Positions 35,787 through 45,105 of a DNA stretch of 64,000 bases are shown here, piece after piece. Below the pieces are notes generated by a model. The model saw nothing but the letters and a program-made list of their open reading frames with translations. It had not been told where the DNA came from and searched no databases. Origin of the DNA: CAVQBP01 sp963848195 (lineage in GTDB: Bacteria > Bacteroidota > Ignavibacteria > Ignavibacteriales > Ignavibacteriaceae); assembly GCA_963848195.1 (NCBI GenBank), contig CAWKCY010000011.1, forward strand, positions 124,001-188,000. Reading direction: 5' to 3'. Every line of letters starts with the position of its first letter. Position 1 is the stretch's first letter. The translations under genes and the position numbers were made by a program.

Positions 35787-36770
35787 ATGAAAAAATTAAT
35801 TCTTTTCATTTCTATTCTTCTTTTTATTACATCATTTTTATTTTCGCAAACTTCCGTCTACAAAGTCTCGGGTACAATTGATATCGGAGGTGAAGGAAGA
35901 TGGGATTATACTGCAGTTGATGTTCCGATGCACACATTGTTTGTATCTCACGGAAACCGGGTTCACGTTATTGATTTGAATAATAATTCTATAATTGGAG
36001 AAATCCCAAATTTAAACGGAGTTCATGGAATTGCGTTTGCCGACGAATTTGGGAAAGGTTTTATAAGCAATGGAAAGAATGATACGGTAACAGTATTCGA
36101 TTTGAAAACTTTAAAAACAATCGATAATATCCATGTTACCGGGAAAAACCCGGATGCTATTGTATATGATCCTTATACAAAAAGAATATTTACATTTAAC
36201 GGGCATAGTTCAAATTCAACTGCTATCGATGCCAAAACAAATAAAATAGCGGGAACAGTGGATCTCGATGGGAAGCCTGAATTTGCAGTCTCCAATGGAG
36301 AAGGTTTGATGTATGTTAATCTTGAAGATAAAAGCTTAATTGAAGAATTCAATCCCAAGACATTAAAGGTTATTGCTAAATGGCCATTGGCTCCAGGGGA
36401 AGGTCCGTCAGGTTTAGCATTTGATATTAAAAATAATATTTTATTTTCCGGATGCGACAATAAATTGATGGTAATTGTAAATGCAATAACCGGAAAAGTA
36501 ATTTCGACAGTACCAATCGGTGGTAGAGTTGATGCATGCGGTTTCGATCCCGGAACTAACCTGGCTTTCAGTTCAAACGGGGAAGGCAGTTTAACTGTTG
36601 TTAAGGAATTATCTCCCAAAGAATTCAAAGTAGTCGATAATGTAGATACGGGAAAAGGGTTAAGAACGATGGCTCTTGATCCAACAACACACAATGTTTA
36701 TTTAATCGGAACCTTAGAAGGAAAGAATAATATGAAGAGTTTTGGAGTGTTAATATTAAAGAAAATATGA
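35787..36770 (+). CDS. YncE/YVTN-type seven-bladed beta-propeller protein
   Basis: A 327-residue exported propeller with signal peptide MKKLILFISILLFITSFLFS. Repeats of about 42 residues with the pattern HVIDLNNNSIIGEI, TVFDLKTLKTIDNI, TAIDAKTNKIAGTVDL and MVIVNAITGKVISTV mark YVTN blades. Such proteins are surface or periplasmic, often next to TonB-dependent receptors, and bind ligands or metal; none has an assigned catalytic activity. The GAGG site seven bases before the ATG is good. Context puts it in the same regulon as the receptor, 83 bases upstream. Confidence 0.9.
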   Translation: MKKLILFISILLFITSFLFSQTSVYKVSGTIDIGGEGRWDYTAVDVPMHTLFVSHGNRVHVIDLNNNSIIGEIPNLNGVHGIAFADEFGKGFISNGKNDTVTVFDLKTLKTIDNIHVTGKNPDAIVYDPYTKRIFTFNGHSSNSTAIDAKTNKIAGTVDLDGKPEFAVSNGEGLMYVNLEDKSLIEEFNPKTLKVIAKWPLAPGEGPSGLAFDIKNNILFSGCDNKLMVIVNAITGKVISTVPIGGRVDACGFDPGTNLAFSSNGEGSLTVVKELSPKEFKVVDNVDTGKGLRTMALDPTTHNVYLIGTLEGKNNMKSFGVLILKKI

Positions 36771-36875
36771 AATTAATGTCGAGAAATTGTATTTTCAATT
36801 GAAAATTTGTTATTAAAAAGCTAAGTTAAACGAGGATTAATCAGATATTCCAATAAATTAACTAAGAAATTCATT

Positions 36876-37388
36876 ATGATTTTATTTAAAATATTAAGGA
36901 CAAAATTATTAACAATATTTATTTCTTCAATATTATTTTGTTTATTGCTGCCTGCCTGCAACAAAGCACAAAAGAAAACATCAGATACTCAAAAAGTAGA
37001 GATTACTAAATCTGATCCATGGACAGAAAACGATATTGTTATGCCGGAAACTCTCAGGACAGAGTTAAAAAGTAATAATGAAAAACCAATGGTAATTCAA
37101 ATGGGATTCAAAATGCTTTATGATCAGAGCCATATTCCTGGCTCTGTTTATGCAGGTCCGGCATTCAAGGATAACGGGATCGAAGCTTTAAAGAAGACAC
37201 TGCAGAATGTTGATCATAATAAAAATATTGTTCTTTATTGCGGATGCTGCAAGTGGGTAGATTGCCCGAATATCCGTCCTGCCTTTAAAGCAGTAAAAGA
37301 AATGGGATTTAAAAATGTAAAGATATTATATCTAAAAGATACTTTTATGATCGACTGGGTAAATAAAGGATATCCTGCGGCAAATTAA
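36876..37388 (+). CDS. Rhodanese-like lipoprotein
   Basis: A 170-residue lipoprotein: an N-terminal helix with the lipobox LLLPAC, Cys28 being the lipidated residue, then a rhodanese-like domain. The active-site loop reads IVLYCGCCKWVDCPN (119-132) with Cys122 as the candidate catalytic cysteine and extra cysteines at 124, 125 and 130, unusual for plain rhodaneses and suggestive of metal or persulfide binding. The N-terminal strand-loop AGPAF and SHIPGSVYAG also fit the fold. It follows the propeller gene by 105 bases; a role in sulfur or metal handling in the periplasm is inference. Confidence 0.87.
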   Translation: MILFKILRTKLLTIFISSILFCLLLPACNKAQKKTSDTQKVEITKSDPWTENDIVMPETLRTELKSNNEKPMVIQMGFKMLYDQSHIPGSVYAGPAFKDNGIEALKKTLQNVDHNKNIVLYCGCCKWVDCPNIRPAFKAVKEMGFKNVKILYLKDTFMIDWVNKGYPAAN

Positions 37389-37415
37389 AGAAGTCCTTAT
37401 TTTAAAAATAATCTC

Positions 37416-37523
37416 TTAATCTATAGTTGGATTTAGGTAAGATAGAAATAAGATGGCGAAAAGAAAAATCGATACAACAATAATGGTTAGCTTCCTATCA
37501 ATAAATCCCCTTGACGTCTGCAT
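37416..37523 (-). CDS. Possible 35-residue single-helix membrane peptide
   Basis: On the strand opposite to its neighbours a frame of 35 codons begins MQTSRGFIDRKLTIIVVSIF and continues as one strongly hydrophobic helix (residues 12-29) with basic residues before it and NPTID at the end. AGGG seven bases before the ATG could serve as a Shine-Dalgarno. Short peptides of this kind are easily overlooked. The gene may be spurious: no conservation can be checked here. Confidence 0.35.
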   Translation of the reverse strand: MQTSRGFIDRKLTIIVVSIFLFAILFLSYLNPTID

Positions 37524-37588
37524 CACACCCTAAAATAAAAAAATATAAATAGATATATATTTAACCCAATAGATAATTATATAAAAGT

Positions 37589-37831
37589 ATGATTAATTCT
37601 ATAAAAATTAAAAACAAATATATTATTTCCCATCTAATCTTTTTTATTCTTCTAAACTCAACAATAACTTTGGGTAATTACGATCATTTTTCCGGCGGAA
37701 ACAATCCAAAAAATAAAACGCATTCAGGTGAGATGTATGATACTTTATTAACTGATATAAGTGGATCTATAAAAGCAGCCGCCAACCCCGCTTTTATTTT
37801 TAGGCAAACAATCCGCTCTTTATTGTTTTAA
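37589..37831 (+). CDS. Small hypothetical protein with signal-like N-terminus
   Basis: An 80-residue product starting with a basic stretch and the hydrophobic helix HLIFFILLNSTITLG, then a hydrophilic tail (GGNNPKNKTHSGEMYDTLLT). It resembles a signal peptide or single-pass anchor. No domain is recognised. It is on the same strand, just ahead of the PAP2 gene (48 bases), and could be a separate small protein or a chance frame. Confidence 0.4.
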   Translation: MINSIKIKNKYIISHLIFFILLNSTITLGNYDHFSGGNNPKNKTHSGEMYDTLLTDISGSIKAAANPAFIFRQTIRSLLF

Positions 37832-37879
37832 ATAAGTAAACTAAATCCTTTTTATTCAAAAAGAATAGCAAAGACAAAA

Positions 37880-38809
37880 GTGAAACAAAAAGCTTTTTTA
37901 TCTCTCTTTATTATTCTTATTATGATAAATAAAATAATAATGGCAGGTGAAGCTCCAAAAGAAAAAATTGCTGACTCCACCTATTCGTCTGATGTTTTAT
38001 CAATAGGTGAAAATAGATCACAACTTGAAGATAGGATTACCTGGCATCAAATGTTAACAAATGTACCTTCGGATTATGCTAGTTTTTTTCACAATTCATT
38101 AAAAATAAAAGAAATTACAGCTTACCTAAAAATATGTACATTGACAGGAGCGTTTATGCTCATTGATCAGCAGGGATGGAGGTATAATAATTTATTATAC
38201 AGGAAGTCTCATGTTATTCATAATATTTCCGACTTTATAGTAAATGCGGGAGATGGAAGATACCAGCTTCTGGCAGCAGCATTATTTGCTGTGCCCGGTA
38301 TTGCTTTTCATGATAAGACTGCTTTAAAAACCGGAAGCAATATCGCCGAAGCTGTTATTGCAACAGGGCTGTGCGTGCAAATGTTAAAAAGAATCTCAGG
38401 AAGACAAAGCCCTTCAGCTTCTACCGAAAATGGAGGCGATTGGGATCCCTTTCCAAGTTTTAAACAATACCAAAAAAATCAGCCGGCATTCTATTCTTTT
38501 CCATCCGGACATCTTTCCACTGCAACTGCAGTAGTTACTGTAATTGCAAATAATTATCCGGATATAAAATGGATAAAGCCTGTTGGCTATTCGCTGCTTG
38601 GATTGTTAAGTTTTTCTTTAGTTAATGAAGGAATGCACTGGTACAGCGATTTTCCATTAGCTTTTTTTCTAGGATATACATTTGGAAATATTATTGCACC
38701 TGTTAAAAATATTTCAGACCAAACAACAAATTCCCCGGATTCACACTTAATTGTAACACCTTCTTATATCAATAAAAATATTGCTTTGAGCGCCATTTAT
38801 AATTTCTAA
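37880..38809 (+). CDS. PAP2-family membrane-associated phosphatase
   Basis: A 309-residue protein with a GTG start, signal-like N-terminus and a type 2 phosphatidic acid phosphatase core. Motif 1 is KRISGRQSP (170-178; the usual RP is SP), motif 2 is SFPSGHLSTATA (206-217) with His211, and motif 3 is NEGMHWYSDFP (249-259) with nucleophile His253 and Asp257. The Arg normally six residues before His253 is Leu247. These are the variants seen in a Bacteroidota subgroup. Substrates may be undecaprenyl pyrophosphate or lipid A phosphate. Position in the envelope regulon supports a surface role. Confidence 0.88.
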   Translation: MKQKAFLSLFIILIMINKIIMAGEAPKEKIADSTYSSDVLSIGENRSQLEDRITWHQMLTNVPSDYASFFHNSLKIKEITAYLKICTLTGAFMLIDQQGWRYNNLLYRKSHVIHNISDFIVNAGDGRYQLLAAALFAVPGIAFHDKTALKTGSNIAEAVIATGLCVQMLKRISGRQSPSASTENGGDWDPFPSFKQYQKNQPAFYSFPSGHLSTATAVVTVIANNYPDIKWIKPVGYSLLGLLSFSLVNEGMHWYSDFPLAFFLGYTFGNIIAPVKNISDQTTNSPDSHLIVTPSYINKNIALSAIYNF

Positions 38810-38917
38810 TATTAAATATCCTTCTTTTGTTTGAAGGGTGTATAATTTTAAGTTGTTATTAAGGCAATATTTATAAAATAGTTACCAAATAACACATGTG
38901 AGTTTTTCCACTCCTGG

Positions 38918-38946
38918 TTTTCATCTTGGTTTCATAATTATATAAT
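38918..38946 (+). promoter_or_regulatory. TTTTCAT/GTTTCAT direct repeat and -10 box before the PepSY-like gene
   Basis: TTTTCAT at 38918-38924 and GTTTCAT at 38929-38935 keep the 11-bp period, followed five bases later by TATAAT (38941-38946). The strong GGAG of the PepSY-like gene and its ATG (38986) lie downstream. This is the third copy of the regulon motif. Confidence 0.7.
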
Positions 38947-38985
38947 ATTTTATAGCTAATAAATCATAATTGAAAGGAGCTTGAA

Positions 38986-39525
38986 ATGAATAAGAAAAAT
39001 ATTTTTGCAGTTATAATCACATCAATATTTGCTTTGCTCTTTATAACTGCTTCATTTGCACAGGAAAAGAAGATTGATAAAAAAGATCTTCCTAAAGCTG
39101 TTTTAACATCTTTCCAGAAGAGTTATCCTAATGCAGAAATCAAAGGTACTTCAATAGAAAAAGAGCATGGAAAAACTTATTATGAAATAGAAAGTATGGA
39201 AGGTTCACAAAGAAGAGATCTTCTTTATACAAAAGATGGTAAAGTGGCGGAGATTGAAGAAGCAATGGCTTCAAATGATGTTCCTGACTTTATAAAAAGT
39301 TCAGTAATGAAAAAATACCCTAATTGTGAAATTAGCAAAGCAGAAAAAGTTACAAGCGGTAAAAAAACAAATTACGAACTTGTTGTTAAACAGGGAAATA
39401 AAAAACATGAAGTTGTTCTCGATTCAAAAGGAAATATTCAGAAGATGAAAAAGAAAAATGAGGAGAAGGAAGGGAATGAGAAACAAAAGAAAATGAAGAT
39501 AATGACAAAGATTAATTTTTTCTAA
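38986..39525 (+). CDS. Periplasmic PepSY-like protein
   Basis: A 179-residue exported protein with signal peptide 1-25 (ending ASFAQ) and two PepSY-like repeats: DLPKAVLTSFQKSYPNAEIK (35-54) and IKSSVMKKYPNCEISKAEKV, each followed by YYEIE- or YELVV-type strands. Relatives of this small fold often sit next to two-component systems in Bacteroidota and may inhibit proteases or bind ligands. The end is odd: as read it finishes MKIMTKINFF, while one more A in the AAAA run at 39486-39489 would give an acidic tail KENEDNDKD ending at 39515, more in keeping with the preceding KEGNEK. AAAGGAGC precedes the ATG. Confidence 0.85.
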   Translation: MNKKNIFAVIITSIFALLFITASFAQEKKIDKKDLPKAVLTSFQKSYPNAEIKGTSIEKEHGKTYYEIESMEGSQRRDLLYTKDGKVAEIEEAMASNDVPDFIKSSVMKKYPNCEISKAEKVTSGKKTNYELVVKQGNKKHEVVLDSKGNIQKMKKKNEEKEGNEKQKKMKIMTKINFF

Positions 39526-39541
39526 CTAAGGTTTAAATCCC

Positions 39542-39559
39542 TTTTCATCTTCATTTCAT
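39542..39559 (+). promoter_or_regulatory. Fourth TTTTCAT/ATTTCAT direct repeat, before the efflux operon
   Basis: TTTTCAT (39542-39548) and ATTTCAT (39553-39559), same 11-bp period. It lies 225 bases ahead of the tolC-like start and 17 after the PepSY-like stop, so it may drive the efflux operon through a long leader. Confidence 0.6.
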
Positions 39560-39621
39560 AAAAAGGCATTATTTTTATTTATATTTATCTCTAAGAATAA
39601 AATATAAACAAATTTTACTAT

Positions 39622-39675
39622 GGGGTAGATTTTATCCTAATTCTTCTGATAATCCTGGGGATTTTATTCTACCCT
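39622..39675. terminator. Imperfect hairpin between the PepSY-like and tolC-like genes
   Basis: GGGGTAGATTTTATCC pairs imperfectly with GGGGATTTTATTCTACCC about 20 bases further on, then TATTTTAAA. It could be the terminator of the PepSY-like gene or an attenuator in the leader of the efflux operon. Confidence 0.5.
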
Positions 39676-39783
39676 ATTTTAAATATAAATTCAAACCGGT
39701 AGTTCAGAGGAAATATTTTCAATTTATGTTTAATTTCCGGATATTATTTCTTTAATAAATTGTAAATAATCTATCTAATTTTG

Positions 39784-41046
39784 ATGCTCAAAATCTTATT
39801 TTTAATTCTCTGTTTTTCTAAATTTGCTTTCAGTCAGTATAATCTAGATTATTTTATTAGTAAAGGCCTAGACAATTCCCCTCAAATTAAAAACTATAAT
39901 TATCTTTTTTTAATAAATAATCTTCAGAAAAAACTTGATGAAGCGCAAAACTCTGCATTCCAGGTTTACCTGACGGGGGATTATTTATTTGCACCATACT
40001 TTAACAATAACGGTCACTTAATCAGCACCAATCCTGATCCTAAAGCTATTGGTTATGATGTTGGGATTACAAACGGCGGTCAATATTCGGCTCTATTAAA
40101 TGTTGATAAAAATATTTTCAATGGCCCGTTGCTCAATGCATTGAATGAACAAAGGAATATCCAGGGCATAAGATATGAGAATCAGTTAAATACAGAAAAG
40201 CATAATATAAAAAAAACTATAACAGACCAGTATCTTAATACACTTCAAAATCTAAAGGTTTATAATCTTTCAAATGAAATTGTAAATAATCTTCAAAGCC
40301 AGCTTAAAATAACAGGGAATTTAGTACAAAGAGGAGTTGCGAAAGTTCAGGATTATCTGCTCCTAAAAGTTGAAACAAGATCGCAGCAGATAAATCTTAA
40401 TCAGACATGGCAGGATTACAAAAACGGAATTTTTCAATTATATTCAATCTGCGGAATAAAAGATACACAGATTGTGATGATTGATTCTGTTAAATTAAAT
40501 TTGGTTTTGCCTCCAGACAGTTCAGAATTTCTAAGACAATTTTACCTTGACAGCTTAAATACAGCAGCCCAGCAGAATGTATTCGAAACCAAATACCTGC
40601 CTCAATTGAAATTATTCTTCAATACAGGCTTGAATGCGGTTGAAATAGATAATATTCAGAGAAGGTTTGGATTAAGTGCAGGAGTAAATCTATCGTTCCC
40701 TATCTTTGACGGCGGACAAAAAGATATTACAAGGCAGCAAAGTATTATCGCTGAAAAAATGGCCGGTGATTTTAAAAATTATGCAGCCAAAAACATTTTT
40801 ATTCAAAGAAGAGATGCTGAAAACAGAATAAATTCTTCAAAAACAAATCTTGAAGGCTTTAGAAGCCAGGTCGAAGATTATAAAAAAATACTTAATCTAT
40901 CTTTGGATCAGCTGGGAAATGGCAACTTATCTATGATAGAATATCTTACGGAGTTAAGAAATTATATTGATCTGCAAAAAAATTATATCTCAACAGAGAT
41001 AAATTATCAGCTGGAGATAAGCGACTATAATTATTGGAACTGGTAA
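39784..41046 (+). CDS. TolC-like outer-membrane efflux channel
   Basis: A 420-residue protein starting at the ATG at 39784 (a TTG at 39781 extends the frame by one codon). Signal peptide 1-17 (ending FAFSQ) is followed by two OEP repeats with long helical segments: LEKHNIKK-type helices near 138-160, the strand-turn LSAGVNLSFPIFDGGQ around 300, and a coiled second half ending LGNGNLSMIEYLTELRNYI. This is the trimeric tunnel protein of a tripartite pump. Adaptor and RND genes follow, 65 and then -4 bases apart, so the three form one operon. Confidence 0.93.
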   Translation: MLKILFLILCFSKFAFSQYNLDYFISKGLDNSPQIKNYNYLFLINNLQKKLDEAQNSAFQVYLTGDYLFAPYFNNNGHLISTNPDPKAIGYDVGITNGGQYSALLNVDKNIFNGPLLNALNEQRNIQGIRYENQLNTEKHNIKKTITDQYLNTLQNLKVYNLSNEIVNNLQSQLKITGNLVQRGVAKVQDYLLLKVETRSQQINLNQTWQDYKNGIFQLYSICGIKDTQIVMIDSVKLNLVLPPDSSEFLRQFYLDSLNTAAQQNVFETKYLPQLKLFFNTGLNAVEIDNIQRRFGLSAGVNLSFPIFDGGQKDITRQQSIIAEKMAGDFKNYAAKNIFIQRRDAENRINSSKTNLEGFRSQVEDYKKILNLSLDQLGNGNLSMIEYLTELRNYIDLQKNYISTEINYQLEISDYNYWNW

Positions 41047-41111
41047 GTCGCAAAGGACAAAGAGCATAGAGTATATAACATAGAATATCACAACAGTATT
41101 CGAAAAAACTT

Positions 41112-42026
41112 ATGAATAAATTATTTTTATTTTTGATAGTTCTTATAATACCTGTAATTAATTCATGCGGGGATAAAGGAGAAGGAGACACTAATGAACC
41201 GGGCAGCGGGACACCGGTAACAATAACTCACCCATTTAGAACTAGTTTAAGTGATTTTATTGAGTTGAACGGAAATACAGTCTTTTTAACAAAAGAAATT
41301 GTTAGAGCAACTTTCCAGGGATTTGTTGAAAAGGTAAATAAGAATATAGGTGATTTTGTAAAGCAGGGTGATGATCTATTTCAAATAAAAACAATGGAAT
41401 CAGCTGCTACAGACAGCTTAAACATTTCATTCAATAATAAACAATTTAAAGGAAGTGTTAAAATAAAAGCTCAATCTGACGGAGTGGTCACCCAGCTAAA
41501 TTATCATCAGGGAGATTTTGTTTCTAATGGTGAACAATTATCAATAATATCCAATCCATCATCTATGAGGATTGCTGTTAGTGTGCCATATGAAGATGTA
41601 TTAAAAGTTAAAATTGGAAACAGATGTGAAGTTCAACTGCCTGGAGGTGAAACTTTAAATGGCATACTTGATAGAAATATTCCAAAAGTGGATTCTGCAA
41701 CTCAAACCCAGATTTATTATATAAAATTAGTTAATTATAAACAGCTTCCGGAAAATTTAAATGTTATTGTCAGAATCCCATTTAATAGATCAAATGGTGT
41801 ATTAGTATTACCTAAATCCTCGCTAGTTACAAATGTAACACAGGATTCATTCTGGGTGATGAAATTACTTAATGATACTACTGCCGTAAAGCAAAATATA
41901 ATAAGAGGAATTGAAAATGACAGTGTTGTACAAATCTTAGATTCTGATTTAAATCCGGAGAGCAGAGTTATTTTAAGCGGAGCATATGGACTACCTGACA
42001 CTGCGAAAGTAGAGATCCGGAAATGA
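41112..42026 (+). CDS. RND efflux periplasmic adaptor, lipoprotein
   Basis: A 304-residue membrane-fusion protein. The lipobox INSC (Cys19) makes it a lipoprotein. It has the short, hairpin-less adaptor form: barrel-lipoyl strands ATFQGFVEKVNKNIGDFVKQ and VTQLNYHQGDFVSNGEQL are the two halves of the lipoyl domain, directly joined with almost no alpha-hairpin, then the beta-barrel and membrane-proximal domains. It links the TolC-like channel to the RND pump, whose gene overlaps its stop by 4 bases. Confidence 0.93.
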   Translation: MNKLFLFLIVLIIPVINSCGDKGEGDTNEPGSGTPVTITHPFRTSLSDFIELNGNTVFLTKEIVRATFQGFVEKVNKNIGDFVKQGDDLFQIKTMESAATDSLNISFNNKQFKGSVKIKAQSDGVVTQLNYHQGDFVSNGEQLSIISNPSSMRIAVSVPYEDVLKVKIGNRCEVQLPGGETLNGILDRNIPKVDSATQTQIYYIKLVNYKQLPENLNVIVRIPFNRSNGVLVLPKSSLVTNVTQDSFWVMKLLNDTTAVKQNIIRGIENDSVVQILDSDLNPESRVILSGAYGLPDTAKVEIRK

Positions 42027-45000
42027 ATAACTTTTATGTCAGGTATAAAGGTCCTATTGCAGTTATACTATTACTTATATTATTAGGTGGTCTCTATGCA
42101 CTGCTGAATATTCAATCAGGTTTATTTCCCGATATTACTTTTCCAAAGATTAAAATAATAGCAGATAACGGAGAACAGCCTGTCGACAAAATGATGGTCA
42201 CTGTAACTGTTCCCCTGGAAAATGCAATAAAAAGAGTACAAGATTTAAATCTAGTAAGAAGTGCAACCAGCCGGGGAAGCTGCGAAATATCGGCATTCTT
42301 TAATTGGAATTCTAATATTGATCTAGACCAGCAGAGAGTTGAATCAAGGATAAATGAGATCAGACAAAACCTTCCAGCCGGAATAAATATTTCAGTAGAG
42401 AAAATGAACCCATCCATATTCCCTATAATTGGGTTTTCTCTGGAAGGGAAAGGCTTTAGTCAAATAGAGTTAAGAGATATAGCAGAATATTCGATAAAAC
42501 CTTTTTTATCAAGAATTGATGGGGTTTCGGAAGTAGCAGTTGCCGGAGGAGAAGTTGAAGAATATCATGTAATACTAAACCCGGTAAAATTAAGTAATCT
42601 TAAGATTTCTCCTCAAACAGTTGCAAACAAAATATCCGAATCTAATTTTATTTCCTCAACAGGCTATTTAAATAGCTATAACAGGCTTTATTTAACATTA
42701 ACAGAAGCAGCTCAAAAAAATAAAGATGATTTAGAGAACCTCGTCGTTGCAAATAATCAGAAAAGGATAATTAAATTAAAAGATATTTCAAAAATCGAAA
42801 TTGGGTCAGAAAGAATTTATTATAATATCCAGGCAAACGGAAAAGTAGTTCCATTAATTAATATCTTAAAACAACCCGATGCGAACCTGCTTGATGTAGA
42901 AAATGCTATCAATAAAGAACTTCCAAACCTTCAGAGAATATTACCAAAGGGAGTTATTCTGCGCCCTTTTTACAACCAGGCCAATTTTGTATCTGATGCA
43001 ATCGGAAGTATAAAAGATGTTGTATGGATTGGATTGTTATTAGCAATTTTTGTTACAATTATATTTCTTAAATCGTTTAAAGCAAGTTCGGTAATATTAA
43101 TAACTATCCCGTTAACTCTCGGGCTCACATTTGTAGTTATGCTCATAATCGGCTATACAATAAATATTATGACTATTGGCGCAATTGCAGCATCAATAGG
43201 ATTAATAATAGATGATGCAATAGTTGTTGTTGAGCAAATCCACCGGACTCATGAAGAAAACCCGGAAGAGACAAGCCAGACACTTGTAATTAAAGCTATC
43301 AGGTATTTAATACCAGCAATGATAGGTTCTTCACTTAGTACAATAGTCATATTCCTTCCATTTTTTTTGATGAGCGGCGTTGCAGGTGCATATTTCAAGG
43401 TTTTAACAAATACTATGATCATTACTCTCGTCTGTTCTTTCTTTGTTACCTGGATCGGGCTGCCGGTTATTTACCTTCTATTTTCAAAAAAAGAATCTGC
43501 GTTAAAAGAACACAAAGAATTAAAAAAGAGAAAATGGGTATATTTTTTTATATACAAACCTATTATATCCATTGTATTTGTAATTGTTTTAATAATCGCT
43601 TCCTGGTTCATAATCCCTGCACTCCCTTCGGGATTTTTACCTGATATGGATGAGGGTTCCATTGTACTGGATTTTGTAAGCCCGCCTGGAACATCACTTG
43701 AAGAGACAAACAGGATGTTAAGTATTGTTGATAACATTATTAAAAATACTCCGGAAGTAGAAAGTTTTTCAAGGCGAATAGGTACTCAACTTGGATTTTT
43801 TATTACCGAGCCAAATGACGGTGATTATACAATTCAATTGAAAAAGAACAGAACCTTAACTACAGAAGAAGTTTCAGATGAAATACGTAAAAATATTGAA
43901 GCTAAATTGCCCGCATTGCAGGTAGATTTCGGTCAAATTATTGAGGATATGATCGGTGATTTAATCAGTTCAAAACAACCAATTGAAATCAAAATTTTCG
44001 GGGATGATCAAAATACACTTGAAGAAATTGCCAACCAGATTGCTGATATTGTAGATAAAACTACCGGTACTGCAGATGTTTTTAATGGGATTACAGTTGC
44101 AGGGCCAAGTATTATCTTTAATCCAAAGAATGATGCCCTTGCACAATATGGATTATCCCCGAATGATTTGCAATTTCAAATGAATTCAAAAATAAAAGGT
44201 GAAGTTGTAGGGAATGTTTTAGGCAAGAATCAGCTTTATGACATTAGAATGTTTGACGGCAAACTTTATAATACAATGAACGATTTAATGCATGGTTTTA
44301 TTTTTCTTAATGATGGTACAGCTAAACCGGTAAGGGAGTTTGAGGAGATAAAATTAGCAAAGGGAGTCGCCGAAATTGACAGAGAAAATTTGAAACAGAT
44401 GTTTGATGTAACGGCAAGGTTAAACAACAGAGATCTGGGAAGTACCTTAAAAGATATTCAAAATAGCATTCAGCAAAAAATCAAATTACCTACAGGCTAC
44501 GAAATCGTTTACGGCGGCTCATACGCAGAACAGCAAAAAGCTTTCAGCGATCTTATGATAATATTAATACTTGCAATTTTGCTTGTCTTTACAGTCATCT
44601 TATTCTTATTTAGGAATGTTAAAGTATCGATTGCAATTATATTTATAGCAATACTTGGGATTTCAGGAAGTCTTCTTGCGTTGTTCATAACAGGAACACC
44701 TCTTAATGTTGGAAGTTATACCGGAATAATTATGATCGTTGGCATTATCGGTGAAAATTCTATCTTTACATATTTGCAGTACCATGAATTTAAGATTCAA
44801 GATCGAACTAAAGAGGATGCAATTGTTTATTCAATATCTACCAGACTGCGTCCAAAACTAATGACAGCATTCGGTGCGATCATAGCATTATTACCTTTAG
44901 CATTTGGGATAGGGACAGGAGCTCAAATGCATCAGCCCCTTGCTATTGCAATTATCGGAGGATTTATAATTGCTTTACCGCTTTTGTTAATTGTTTTACC

Positions 45001-45028
45001 TTCTATTCTTAGAATAATAGAAAAATGA
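42023..45028 (+). CDS. RND-family efflux pump
   Basis: A 1001-residue proton-driven inner-membrane transporter with the full duplicated RND fold: helix 1 at about 11-30, periplasmic loops 1 and 2, and 12 helices. Helix 4 has the proton-relay acids in IGLIIDDAIVVVEQIHRTHE (D-D), and helix 10 matches GSYTGIIMIVGIIGENSIFTY. FLPDMDEGSIVLDFVSPPGT near 535-555 is typical of the CusA/CzcA/AcrB porter domain. It lacks an evident Met or His triad for metal, so organic or lipid substrates are as likely as metals. Operon with adaptor and TolC-like channel, in the envelope regulon. Confidence 0.95.
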   Translation: MNNFYVRYKGPIAVILLLILLGGLYALLNIQSGLFPDITFPKIKIIADNGEQPVDKMMVTVTVPLENAIKRVQDLNLVRSATSRGSCEISAFFNWNSNIDLDQQRVESRINEIRQNLPAGINISVEKMNPSIFPIIGFSLEGKGFSQIELRDIAEYSIKPFLSRIDGVSEVAVAGGEVEEYHVILNPVKLSNLKISPQTVANKISESNFISSTGYLNSYNRLYLTLTEAAQKNKDDLENLVVANNQKRIIKLKDISKIEIGSERIYYNIQANGKVVPLINILKQPDANLLDVENAINKELPNLQRILPKGVILRPFYNQANFVSDAIGSIKDVVWIGLLLAIFVTIIFLKSFKASSVILITIPLTLGLTFVVMLIIGYTINIMTIGAIAASIGLIIDDAIVVVEQIHRTHEENPEETSQTLVIKAIRYLIPAMIGSSLSTIVIFLPFFLMSGVAGAYFKVLTNTMIITLVCSFFVTWIGLPVIYLLFSKKESALKEHKELKKRKWVYFFIYKPIISIVFVIVLIIASWFIIPALPSGFLPDMDEGSIVLDFVSPPGTSLEETNRMLSIVDNIIKNTPEVESFSRRIGTQLGFFITEPNDGDYTIQLKKNRTLTTEEVSDEIRKNIEAKLPALQVDFGQIIEDMIGDLISSKQPIEIKIFGDDQNTLEEIANQIADIVDKTTGTADVFNGITVAGPSIIFNPKNDALAQYGLSPNDLQFQMNSKIKGEVVGNVLGKNQLYDIRMFDGKLYNTMNDLMHGFIFLNDGTAKPVREFEEIKLAKGVAEIDRENLKQMFDVTARLNNRDLGSTLKDIQNSIQQKIKLPTGYEIVYGGSYAEQQKAFSDLMIILILAILLVFTVILFLFRNVKVSIAIIFIAILGISGSLLALFITGTPLNVGSYTGIIMIVGIIGENSIFTYLQYHEFKIQDRTKEDAIVYSISTRLRPKLMTAFGAIIALLPLAFGIGTGAQMHQPLAIAIIGGFIIALPLLLIVLPSILRIIEK

Positions 45029-45105
45029 AAGGAAAGTTAATTGTTAAATGTTAATGGTTAATCGTAGTGATACTGAAGGATTTAATTACCTAAACTGTTT
45101 AAAAT

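Noticed and set aside
42112..42417. Minus-strand frame within the RND pump gene
   Set aside because: Shadow of the pump coding sequence.
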